DNA of 64,000 bases, taken from NCBI GenBank assembly GCA_008711295.1, contig VUYV01000011.1, positions 2,348,643 to 2,412,642 of the forward strand. The letters run 5' to 3'. Both the position numbers and the translations under genes were made by a program. Each line of letters begins with the position of its first letter. Position 1 is the stretch's first letter. Shown one piece after another: positions 11,320 through 21,578 of the stretch. The notes below the pieces were generated by a model. It searched no databases and was not told the origin of the DNA. It saw only the letters and a program-made list of their open reading frames with translations. The stretch comes from Anarhynchus alexandrinus (taxonomy: Eukaryota > Chordata > Aves > Charadriiformes > Charadriidae).

Positions 11320-12499
11320 CAGCTCTGCTGATGCAGCAACAGTCACAACACCCACAGGATCTGCAACAGCAGGTTCTTGGCTACAAACTCCCTCCTGAAT
11401 GCTGCCTTGCTACTTTTCTAAACAAGTAGGCAAAGCACTACAAACATACTTTACCTGCCATCCCAGACAAGATGACTTCACAGGGACTGTGGTGCTTCAA
11501 AAAACACATTCGCTTTTGGTAAAGCTTCCTCTGCCTTTCTCCACCAAAGCCGCAGGACTAAATGCCTGGGAACATGACCTGGGCTCAAAATTCATTTCTG
11601 ATGAGATAGGATATCTCCCTTCTTGAGGAGCCCATAATCAAAGAAATTCATTAACAAAGACAGAAAAACTACATTACATATAGCGTATATAACCTGTAAA
11701 AGCAGGGAAAAGCATATTCTTCCAGCTCCCTAAAACACCTCTTTTTTTTTTTTCCCCCCACAACAGATTTCATTAATTCACACTGAGATCCTCATGATCG
11801 TATCAACACCAGAAACATCTTTTGGCATCAAATTCCCTAAATTTCCCATTCCATCATCTAGTTTTCTGGAACGGAAAGGCTAGAGATCTGAACAGGTGTA
11901 AGTTTCCATTGTCAGGATGATCAACCCCAGTTGTGTGCCTGAAAGGACTGACTGGAAAATTAAATTACATCAAAGATAGTCTGGGGTTTTGTTGTTTGGT
12001 TGGTTTTTTTAAAGTACTAAGTATGCTTTTAGTCCAATAAAATAGCTTTACTAAGAAAATGCAATAGCATCCAAGATAGTCACCAGTTGGGCAATGGATG
12101 GAGAACTTGCATGAGATGTAGAAGCCTCAAACCCTTTGGCTGAGTAAGACAGCCACAGTAGATCAGATCAAAAATTTGTATTGTCTGCCAATCTGCCACA
12201 GAATATTCTGGGAAAAAGTATAAGGAAGAAATAAAAGACAGCATGGTTCTTCCCATGGTATCTCTCCCAGCTCTCTTCAGGATCTTCAAATCCCAAAACC
12301 ACTAAAACACTGTGTCGCACGTCTCCAGCACAATCCCAGCTATTCCATTAAAACACCTAAAGCATGAATAGCTCATTACTGAAGAACAGATAACAAAAAG
12401 CGGACGACGTGTCTGCAACACTGATCCAAAAGCTGTAGACCTGTCTGTTCCTTGAATGTCATAACATAAAATAATTAATGTAAGCCACAGGCTACTTCC

Positions 12500-12690
12500 A
12501 CACTATCACATTTAACAGCCACCAGCAGAAATATCCTCCATTAATTCATTGAATCCCCTTTTGAAATCCATTTACACTTTTATTATTTCTGCCTCACAAC
12601 ATCCTGTAGCAATGAGTTACACAATTTAATTACTTGCGGCATAAAAAAGCACTTCCCTTTATACTTATTCAGAGCAAGGGCTTGAACTTG
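12500..12690 (-). mobile_element. Old CR1-like LINE fragment (amniote type), minus strand
   Basis: Contains CACAACATCCTGTAGCAATG, then AGTTACACAATTTAATTAC and AAAAGCACTTCCC in the order I know from ancient amniote CR1 3' regions. Heavily diverged, with no usable frame. The length limits are approximate. Confidence 0.6.
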
Positions 12691-13429
12691 GATCTTCCAC
12701 ACATAAGATTAGCATCAGTCTCTCCCTGGAGAGATTCTCAGTCTCTCCTGTTGGAGCTCTTTTGCAGAGTACAAGTATTTCAACAGTTATGAGGGAGAGA
12801 GGAAAAGAGAAACAGATGGTTGTCGATGTTACCCGAAACATGGAAAATGAAAACAAAACAAAGCTCACTTTTGTCCTCTCTACCTTTTATCTGGAATTCC
12901 ACATTTGTCCTAAGAACGTTCCCTCAAGAAGTTTGGAATTTGATAAACTGCCTTTTCTTCTTGCCTTCCTGTATCCATCCAGAAAACAAGATGTATCCAA
13001 AAATTCCCAGGCCTGCTTATTAACAGGAATATCCCAATAGCCCAGTTATCTATGGGATCAAAACTGATGTACAACCACATGACCCTTCTAGACCTATTTA
13101 ACTAGCACATTCCTCACACAAATGTACCTGCAGCATCCATCATTAGTGACCAGCCCAGTCCTCCCACAGCCAAATGTTTGAAGGTCAGCAACTTCAGCAA
13201 AGCAGCCCCATTTTCAAGCTGCAAAAGATCCATGGACAAAACGCGGAGCGGGAATGTGTAGCACACGTTGAACAGTGAGTTACATGCACATGTACAGGTG
13301 AACCTCCCTACCGCCACCACAGACTGACACGTAACACCCTTGCCAAATGGAGATTCTGGGGCAGAACATAGTCAAAGCCAAGACTTACCCTCGTCTTCAG
13401 AGAATCCCAGATATCAATAAAGCACTCTG

Positions 13430-13640
13430 AACATGGGTAAAAGTTTTTAATTAACAGCCTAGCTAAAACACCATTACAATCTGCAGTTGTGTTTTTATTA
13501 ATTCTCTCTGATTCAGCAGGAATTCCACCAAGGAATAGGGATGAGCAGATGCAGGGGGAAGCACATTAATAAATCATAAGTGTCATTAGAATTTGTAAAC
13601 TAATATCTTCTGGGAAGTCTTGGCAATTAGTCTCAGAGCT
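13430..13640. promoter_or_regulatory. AT-rich candidate conserved element
   Basis: Repeat-free stretch rich in TTAATTA and ATTAAT motifs (TTTTTAATTAACAGCC near 13445, GTTTTTATTAATTCTC near 13491). No coding signal. Weak, composition only. Confidence 0.2.
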
Positions 13641-14400
13641 TTCTTGGCAAACAAAAAATTAATAAATCCAAAAGGTCCCCTGTCTGATGATATCCCCACC
13701 CCCACAGAAAGGTCATTGATGGAGCAATTAAGAGACACAACAAATGGACCAGCCAGAAGGCTGGTTCACGGAAGACAAATGAGCTCCATGAAACAAGATG
13801 ACTAAGGCATCTTAATAAGCAACGGTAGGACTTCAGTCTACACACCACCCCAAGGCACGTACACAGGCTTTTAAACTCACATTTGCTGGGCTACTACTTT
13901 GCATGTGATTTTACATTGCCCCCCTTGGCCCCCTCCACCTCTGAGGCAACATTAATGCGATTGCTTGTTAAAGCAAGGAACCATCAGAAAGTAAAGGTGT
14001 GAACCTTACTGCTCCCTTGTGGAAAAATCCTGTGGGATATACTAGGGCTAAGGAAGCAATGAGAAGGAGATAAATGAAACTTCTCTCCAGAAGTTAGTCA
14101 TATACTTAAAGAATGAAATAAAGAATTAAAGAACGTGGTCTTATTTTTATTACCATTACTGAGTTTACCTAACTCTAAAACATAGCCCTGAATTTAAGAT
14201 AAGCCCATTAATTTTCATGATTGGTTCCCAAAACAAAATGTTTAAAACAGTTTTAACTCACGTTATCCATTTGTTGCAGTGACAGCATCTTCTTCCATTC
14301 CGAACTGCAAAGAATGTATGCTCTGGACACCACCTGGGACTGTCTGGGACATTTGAGGAGGGCTACACCTATAGTTCATTCTGTTCCACTCCTTAAATTT

Positions 14401-14452
14401 TCTTTCTCTTTTTAATTTTTTTTCTTTTCTTTTTNTTTTTTTTTTTTTTTTT
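14401..14452. repeat. T-rich low-complexity tract with one N
   Basis: Near-homopolymer T with scattered C and A and an undetermined base at 14435. An apparent lysine-rich open frame on the minus strand across it is an artefact. Confidence 0.9.
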
Positions 14453-17149
14453 AAATTCCCACAGACCTTCATATCCAGCCACACAGCCCAAGCAAATTAA
14501 GACAATCCCTTATATACAATTCCTGAAGTCCACAATAAAAGACTTGTTTACATCTTTGGAAAGCCACAACTGGAAGGATAATGAACCACCTCAAACTAGG
14601 AAAACATTTTGAATCAGGTCATAATTAGTTACTTCAAATGGCTTCACTCATACAGGGGGATAAGGTGGTCAATGGTTATCACCATCTGATAACCAGCAAC
14701 TTCTAACATTCTTGTCACAGATACACCCCTAAACCAGCAAACACAAGGAAGCTAAGTCACCCCCTTAACGCTCTTAACAGTTATGAAAAGAGCACAGAAA
14801 AGCCACTGTATGTATAGCCTTTTGTGAACATTTAGCATCCCTACAGCATAACTTAATGCAATGCCTTTTCCCTATTAATTTCTCTCCTTGCTGATACTCA
14901 ACAACTCTTGTCACCTGTCAAGCTTTCTCTCTTGCTCCTGTTAATAACTAGGACCCACTTTCTGATGCCTGCTGCAACACTTGTGCAGCTGGACAAGTAC
15001 AGATGTCAGGAGCCTCTGCCAAACCTGGTATGTCAGCCCAAGCAAGAGAACAAGACCTATTTCTCCAAAATAAGCAGAAATTTAGCTGTGAGAACAAAGA
15101 AGAAATTCTCACTTGGCTCAAGAATGCCACATTTTCTATTCTTCACAGCTGTTGACTACTTAGCTCTTCGGGCCAAGGAACTTCTCTTTATTAAATGGCC
15201 ACAATCTTCATTTGGCAGCAGCTAGCTCAGGAATGGGCCAACATGCAGCTACCACACCTCTCCCAAACAGTTCAAGTGTGGCTCCCATGCCAAGATGGCA
15301 CCTATGACTGACAGCCACACTGCCCTGAGCCACGGTACACCGAGTCACCCACTGTGGGGGAAAGACAAATCAGCAAGCATACTAGAGGTTAAGAACTGCA
15401 TTATTCTAGAATGCTGCTGAAGACCCCCACTAACTCCAACTCAGGGCACTGGGAGCTCTGGAGAACTACTCTCATCTCACATTGCAGTCATGGATTGCCA
15501 TTTCCCATTCCCTCAGTTCTTGAGCAAACTTAGTCTGCACCTAGCAGCTCTCAACCACAAACGTTTCGACAGGTGGCTCCTATAGCCTGAAAAAATGAGC
15601 CATCATCCAGCTAGGGTATTTATACACTCTAACAAACAACAACAGTGGAGTTGCCAAACTTTTGGGCACCCTGGCTTTCAAATCCAAGAGTGGTCAGGAA
15701 TGTGCTTGCGCACCCAGCTAGCTCCTTCCCTCCATGCCCTGATGGCTGATTGCAGATATGAGAAACCCTTCTCTTCATCAGCACAGGATTTCTGCACTTT
15801 GTAGTGTTATTAAAAAATGCCAAATAAGATGCAGTAATGGGAAGCACTACTACTTTGAAAACCAGCTCCATTAATTTTATGCCTGAATACAGCTCTCCAG
15901 AAAATAACACGTATCTAAGATGCACGTTGTCAGCATGAAAGTGAAAAACAATAAATATAATCAAATTTGACAACACTGCAGGGAGATGTCAGCTGGTCAC
16001 GGTGGCTGTCTGGAGACTGCGTTTCAATACAGCAAATTCCAGGAAAACTGGAATGCCCCGTTGCAAAACGTGTGGAGCCTGACCAGTGCTGAGCAAGAGG
16101 CTGTGGCACAAACCAGAAGTTGCCATTCTCAGCACCACAGTCTAAATAAATAATGCATTGCCACTGGGGTAGAAACACTCTTTTAAGGAAGCTCTGGCTG
16201 TGCCATGACCTGTTTCAGGCTTAGCTTGTTTCACAGAGGATGATACGGAAATTGGAGTCAGGCTTTTTGAATCTCCTGATCCCTGCCTCCTTACTCACCT
16301 ATCTTAGAAGGTGAATAAGGAGACTAAGCCCTGGTCCCCAAAGAGGAGACATGGCATTTCACACCACAGTCACCATTTCGCACACCTACAGAGCAGCCCT
16401 GTCTGAAGGCAGCTCCCTCTGCAACACACGCACTCAGGGCACAGAAATCGGTGTGAGCTGTGAAGCTCTGCAAAGGAAACAAATGGAAGAGGTACACCGA
16501 AACACGCTGATGGTCTCCAGAGACAGTGGGAGGCTTAAGAGGCGAGGACATAGGAGGAAGCAATGTAAAGCGCTTTGGTAATTCAAACAGAACTAAATGA
16601 AAGAGCAATGCAAGACATAAGGCAGCTTGCAACCAAGCTGAGAGGTTTTACTCCTCTAGCTCCAAGCGAGGAGTTGCAGCTTTCTCACCACAGAGGCTAA
16701 AACAACAGACCAACCTCTTCAGGCACAGCAGCCACAAGAGTAAAAAGAATACTCGGGGATTTTCAACTGCTGCCATGGAAACATAATTTTTTGGTTAATA
16801 AACAAGAAAACAAGAAATAATATATGCAAAAATTCCTTCATCAGCATTTTAGCCTCTTAAGCAGAGAGAGTCAGTCATGGTTTCGAGTATGGGTTAATGC
16901 ACGGGCTGGCATTATGTACCATCAGATAATTTAGCTGGGACCACAGCCAGAGAAGGGGAACTCCAGGGGACCCATCAAAGGTGGGTAAAATGGTAGCAGG
17001 GACTCGGAGCTGACACATGCAAGTGCTTGCACTTTGGAAGAAAATCTGAATTACTCCCCACTGCCTAATTAGTTGATGTGTTGCAGTCATGGCTATCGCA
17101 TTGATCATAAATACCACCCTGCTAACTTGCACTTCTCCTGTCTGCTGTA

Positions 17150-17260
17150 TCGCCCTGTTGTGTCTTTGTCTTCATCTGAGATTGAAAGCTCCCTCGGGAT
17201 GGAGGCTGTCTTTTTAGCTACTGCAATCCAAATAAATGTAACTGTTCCTGGATACTAAAA
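17150..17260 (+). repeat. Possible ancient SINE/LINE 3' end
   Basis: ATTGAAAGCTCCCTCGGG, then GAGGCTGTCTTTTTAGC, resembles the widespread amniote tail of the form 'tgtaagctccttgagggcaggga ... gtctttt'. Old and diverged. The family is not certain. Confidence 0.35.
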
Positions 17261-18586
17261 AAGGCAACAGTGGAAAAACTTTTATTCCAGTTATCTTAGC
17301 AGAAATACTGCTCAACCCACACTGGCTGAAACAGTTGAAAACATTTTAAATATTACAATAGCAACTTTAAATGCTTAACCAGAGTGTCACGTTCACATAA
17401 CCCTATCTCAAAACTGTACAGCTTAAACAGGAGACAGGATTAGCAACAAGCGAGGAAACGTTCACAAGGCTCCTCCTTTGCTTGTAAAACCTGTGAAATC
17501 CAAAAGGCCCAAAGAATAAGAAAAGGAGCTCAGTAAATTCCTCCTTCTGTTTATTCCCATGCACAACACAAGAAAGAAACAACTGGACAGCAACAAGATT
17601 AACTAATGAAAGGACTTGCTGCCTACCACACAACCTACAGAACTCCCCATATAATACACCTGAACACAACATACACCTGAAACCAAAACTCATTTATCAC
17701 AATCACAATTTCCATGGTCAGATCTGGAATTGTTACAAACACACACATTTGAAGAAATAACCCATTGAATAGACTTTCCCTTCTCTCTTCCTCCTTATAA
17801 AATTTGCCCAAGATCTTCAACAGAAAAATAGACAAAAAAAACCCAAACAAACCCACCCAACCCTTCAACTCTTGGTTATGAATAGTGCCTTTTAAACAAT
17901 GTATTTGCATATCTAACCCTCTCATTCTCCTCTGTTCAACAGATGCCCTCTTGGACCACAATGCCTGTGATGCAGCCTGGCCCCTGCTCTTTACAGAGAG
18001 GGTTCATATTTGACAACCGATGACACCTGTGTGCCTGCAGGTCATCACAGGCAGCAGTTTGCCGCAGGGACCCTGGCCTACAGAGGGCCTGGGAGTTAGA
18101 GATGCTCCAACAGCACTTCAGATCAAAACCATATAAGTTTACCGATTAAGAAGGAGAACTGTTTTATTTTTGTTGATGGATAAGAAGTGTTAGCGGAAGG
18201 AGGGGAGAGAATTCTGCAGAAAGCATACGTCCAACCTTTAATCCAATTTTTACTTAAAGCAGGCAGGATGTAGCTGGATTCTCAGCTACCCAGTTAGATA
18301 TTTTGCTAGGCAATGAGAACTGGTGAAGGGTTTGCATGCCTGAAAAGCTTAAATAATTAAATAATATTTACAGGTATATTTGCTGACCTACAAAAAGACC
18401 TCTCCCTACAAATTCTGATGTCACACACCATCACAACTACAACCACAATAAAGTTGCTTCCTTTCATAGGAGGAAAATGACCACCTTCAACTTGGTGGGA
18501 AAAACAAAAATCCAAACCACACTGACATTTGCCTCTTGTGACCAAGAAGAGATACGGCATTCACAAGAGGGAGGGGTGTGATTGAA

Positions 18587-18603
18587 TGTGTGTGTGTGTG
18601 TGT
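18587..18603. repeat. (TG)n microsatellite
   Basis: Eight and a half TG units. Followed at 18614-18642 by a short tandem pair of a CTGGCTGCTTC-containing unit (14 and 15 bp). Confidence 0.95.
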
Positions 18604-19640
18604 CTTTACCTTGAAGCTGGCTGCTTCAAGGCTGGCTGCTTCAGCAGCAATGGAGGCCTTTTCTGTGGATTTTTTGGGCCCCAGAAGCATGGATTTGATT
18701 ATTAGAGCAATGCTTGTGTTCCTGCATTCAAATGCTGACTAGCATTTCCTCTGTCGAAACTCATATCAGCATGATATAGGAGCAGCTTCCAACGTAACTT
18801 TTAATTCTCCTCTCCCTCTCGCTCCCTTTTTTAATTACATTCAGGATGTTTTCTTATTGATTTACTTGTCTTTGTATTTAGATGCAGGGATTAGAAATTT
18901 TTCTTATATGGCAATTCAGTTTTCCATTAAAAGAAGCCTCTCATGCTATAACCCAGGGGGAACTGAGAAGCAGCTTTTGATGCATGAAGCAGGCAGAGGC
19001 AAGATGATATTTGGAGATTGCATTGCACTCTGCTCTATCTTAGCATCCTTTGAAGCACTACCGTGTGATTCATTGCTCTCTGCCACAAAAGCCACTCCTC
19101 TCTTGTGGAAGCAACTGTGTTTGCCAAGGGTTCAGAAGAGAGATCACACAGCACCACTGCTCAGATGGGCAAGACTCCTGGTTAGCCGAAAGGATGTATC
19201 ATATTCCCAGCAAACAGGAAGAGGGAAAAAAAAAACCACCAAAAAACCAAACACTTGGAAATGTCCAGACCTCCTTCTGATAATTACCTGATAGTTGCAT
19301 TCAGTTTGTGACCCACCGGTTCTGGGGGCTCAAAGATGGCTTTGAAGGAGTCAATAAAGAGTAACTCAGGAAAGCAAACCTATAGCCAGGAGGCTTAAAT
19401 TCACTCTGCAGAGAAAGAGCCTCCTTTTGAAATGTTCAGGGTCTCAAAAATTGTAAGAAAATATTGAAAAGCACCGATTTAAATAATGCAAAGATTCAGA
19501 GGCTTTAATGTGCAAATAGAACAGAAAATCCTGAGAAAAGGAGTCTTTCTCTTGGCTTACTGCTTCCACTTAGTATCTATTTGCATTTCTACAACATTCC
19601 TTCCAAAGAAACTCATAGGTGTTCTCTAAGATTCCTCACT

Positions 19641-19650
19641 CCCCCCCCCC
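19641..19650. repeat. Poly-C run
   Basis: Ten consecutive C bases, a simple homopolymer in unique intron. Confidence 0.9.
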
Positions 19651-20019
19651 GAAGTACAACATGGCTTAATCCTGAATTTTCCAGGTGGGAAAATAAGGTT
19701 TAGAGCCCACAAGCCCCACCTACTAGCTCTTACCCTGAGCTTTCCTCCCAGACCTTGGAAGAGAACTCAGAAGGTTCTGACTTCCAACCGCTCCGAGTCT
19801 CTAGGCCCCACGCTGGCCCCTATTTCACTGCAGAAAAGATGCAGAAATGTCCCAGAACACACTGAAACATGCTCACAAATCAGCGCGTTTCCTCAGCTGA
19901 CTGAGTACTGGATGCATTCAGTTGTACTGATGATGAACTACATCTCCGTCACTCTGGGAAAACTCCAAAAGGGATGCTGCTATTACCTTTCTGCAGAGCT
20001 CAGGTGATGCTGCGAGTTC

Positions 20020-20340
20020 AGTATTAGGATAGGATTTGCCTGCTTGTTACATTATTTATGCAGAGCAGATTGCTCAGCAATTACATTTAAAGTACAATCA
20101 CAGTGCCATTTGTACTTGTTAGGTAAAGAGGCAAAAGTTTTCTAAGGCTTTAATACCTTGAAAAGTACCAGGGTAAGTGGAAATGACTGTGTTCTCTCTT
20201 ATTAGCTGCACAGTTATTTATACTTTTGCAGATTACCATGGTACAGCGCAATTAGGCTTTGGAAGTACTGTGCAAATTGAGAAGTTTCAAGAGCTCTACT
20301 GAACAATTAACCCTTAAATACATTAACAGGAATAAACCTG
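20020..20340. promoter_or_regulatory. Candidate conserved noncoding element about 1.1 kb downstream of the exon
   Basis: Repeat-free AT-rich block with closely spaced short motifs (CATTATTTATGCAG, CAGCAATTACATTTAAAG, ATTAGCTGCACAG, GAACAATTAACCC). The texture resembles conserved intronic elements. No coding potential and no proof of function. Confidence 0.25.
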
Positions 20341-20714
20341 CCGCACATGCCGAAAGTCTGCTCCAAACAGGGGCTTTTAAATTAGCTGGGAAGAAAGAAG
20401 TATGAGAGACCATCTAGCAAGAAGCTGCTCACAGAGCAATGGCTCCAATGCGTTGACAGTTCCACCAACTACTCTTTGAGCAGGTTGTGCAGTAGCTGCA
20501 ACACACCAGGTAAACCTGACACGAGGCACTTGGTCTCCCCCAACCCCTGGCTGCCTTATTATTTTTTTTTGTCCTTAGGGTAAAAAACGCCTAATAAAAA
20601 TTCTGTTAAAGGCATACCCTTTCCACACAACAGGCAGGGTGTTAGGAGAAGAGCAATCCCCAGCAGGTAGAAACTATTGGTGATTTCAGACATCAAGAAA
20701 CTGGCCTGCTTACA

Positions 20715-20762
20715 GGGGTGGGTTTGGGGTTTGGTTTTGGTTTGTTTTCTTGGGGGGGGGGG
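20715..20762 (+). repeat. G/T-rich low-complexity tract with G-quadruplex potential
   Basis: GGGGTGGGTTTGGGG followed by GT-rich sequence and a run of 11 G at 20752-20762. On the transcribed strand of the inferred gene this would be C-rich, so any quadruplex would form on the non-template DNA strand relative to the plus orientation, not in the pre-mRNA. Confidence 0.7.
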
Positions 20763-21119
20763 TGGTGTTAAAATTTATTTATTTGTTAAACACACACACA
20801 TACTTTCAAACACCCACTCTGTCCAGCAGCATGCTTCCCCAGGACAGGAAACTCCATCTCCCATGCCCGACTACAAGCATGGCAAGTAGATGACACATCT
20901 GAGTCTATCCATAGCAGAGAAGACACCAGCACCTCACTGTGATATCTCTAGTGCTTTAGTGGCTATTGTCCTTACAGCCCATGGCAACACAGGTTCACTG
21001 CCAAGATGACCACCTCAGCTCCCACAGCTGAGGAACATGGCTAAGATCAGCTAAGATCATATCATGCACTGTGTCATACACCATCTTGGACACTGTTCCA
21101 GCAAGCATGTCCCATCTAT

Positions 21120-21225
21120 AGAAACTGTTCTCATTGCCAGCCTCCCATCAGAGACTCTGAGGAATGAAGAGACTTGTCTAAGGACACTCGGAGGTGAGAA
21201 TGAAACCAAGCTCCTCTGAGTGCCA
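21120..21225 (+). repeat. Possible MIR-like SINE fragment
   Basis: CTGAGGAATGAAGAGACTTG, then TCTAAGGACACTCGGAGG and AATGAAACCAAGCTCC, follow the order of the MIR core (gaggaaactgag..., ttgcccaaggtcacac..., gggactcgaaccc) but with heavy divergence. Lies about 210 bp downstream of the SorCS exon. Confidence 0.35.
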
Positions 21226-21425
21226 GGGAAATACCCATACATCAAGAAACCCTCTTGTTGCAGACCCCACTTCATTAAAGGAATGTGTTCTTAATCACAT
21301 GTCCCTTTTCCAAAATGCAACTCCATTTACCTCAGACTCCCTCCTGTCTCCTCCCCTTGCTCAGCCTCCTGTTTTACAAGAGACACAGTGCAACCCCTCC
21401 ATGCCAGTTCTGTGATTTCTATAAT

Positions 21426-21433
21426 CCACTTAC
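21426..21433 (-). promoter_or_regulatory. 5' splice site (donor) of the SorCS exon
   Basis: On the minus strand the exon ends GAG and the intron starts GTAAGTGG, matching the vertebrate donor consensus at the exon's last two bases and the first six of the intron. It fixes the exon's 3' edge and leaves a split codon (AG plus one base from the next exon), consistent with the arginine of SLWR. Confidence 0.75.
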
Positions 21434-21501
21434 CTCCACAGCGAGCTCTCCGTAACACTCCCCAAATTGAAGTCGTAGAGCTTTGTCAGAATGAGAATCA
21501 C
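21434..21501 (-). CDS. SORCS3 (or SORCS1): Internal 68-nt coding exon of a SorCS-type VPS10P sorting receptor (SORCS3, alternatively SORCS1)
   Basis: Seen: read on the minus strand, the segment is open in one frame from its first base, giving 22 whole codons plus two bases (starts phase 0, ends phase 2). The last residues, LYDFNLGSVTESSLWR, match the vertebrate SorCS family as I remember it, where SLWR is followed by STDYGT in the next exon. It is bounded by CCTCCCTAG before the first codon and by GAG|GTAAGTGG after the last base, so both splice sites are near consensus. Known: SorCS proteins are type I membrane sorting receptors, mainly neuronal, with an N-terminal VPS10P beta-propeller; this piece lies in the early part of that propeller. 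Odd: very small exon, isolated by at least 21 kb on one side and 42 kb on the other. I favour SORCS3 over SORCS1 because I remember SORCS1 as more like YDYNLGSITESS here, but this paralogue choice is from memory and weak. SORCS2 fits less well. The SorCS family call is strong. Confidence 0.85.
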
Positions 21502-21578
21502 CTAGGGAGGGGAGAGGGAGGGAGGAAGAGAAAGGGAAAAGAAAGAGAAAAAAAAAAAAGAGTTTTCCTTTAGACTGT
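21502..21578 (-). promoter_or_regulatory. 3' splice site with 59-nt pure polypyrimidine tract and possible branch point
   Basis: On the plus strand 21504-21562 is uninterrupted purine, G-rich next to the exon and A-rich further away. On the transcribed minus strand it is a pure pyrimidine tract, with the AG dinucleotide at 21502-21503 immediately before the exon. A branch-point-like AGTCTAAAG lies just upstream (about 21568-21577). The tract is long for a vertebrate acceptor. A mirror-like homopurine run of this length could also form triplex (H-DNA), which is inference. Confidence 0.7.

Larger units (their letters stand above)
7598..11427. repeat. Duplicated 3830-bp block, copy B (probable contig-end overlap)
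   Basis: Begins at the first base after the N gap and corresponds to 2839 onward. Its last base, 11427, corresponds to 6668, the last base before the gap. Sequence then continues uninterrupted into unique intron. Differences from copy A are scattered (for example 7934, 8227, 8703), plus the microinversion at 9410-9433. Confidence 0.95.
1..21433 (-). other. Intron downstream of the SorCS exon (partial, runs off the window)
   Basis: Inferred from the single exon. Reading both strands I found no second exon: in particular no reverse-complement trace of the expected next peptide (STDYGTTYEKL). Contents are listed separately: CR1 fragments, the duplicated 3.8-kb block and gap, one older CR1, MIR-like pieces and candidate conserved elements. 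The real length is probably about 4.76 kb shorter than assembled because of the duplicated block. Confidence 0.6.

Noticed and set aside
2839..11427. Recent tandem segmental duplication as a biological event
   Set aside because: Not excluded, but copy limits coincide exactly with both gap edges and divergence is at allele level, so an unmerged contig overlap is simpler.
14263..14484. Lysine-rich minus-strand frame
   Set aside because: Antisense of a poly-T low-complexity tract containing an N.
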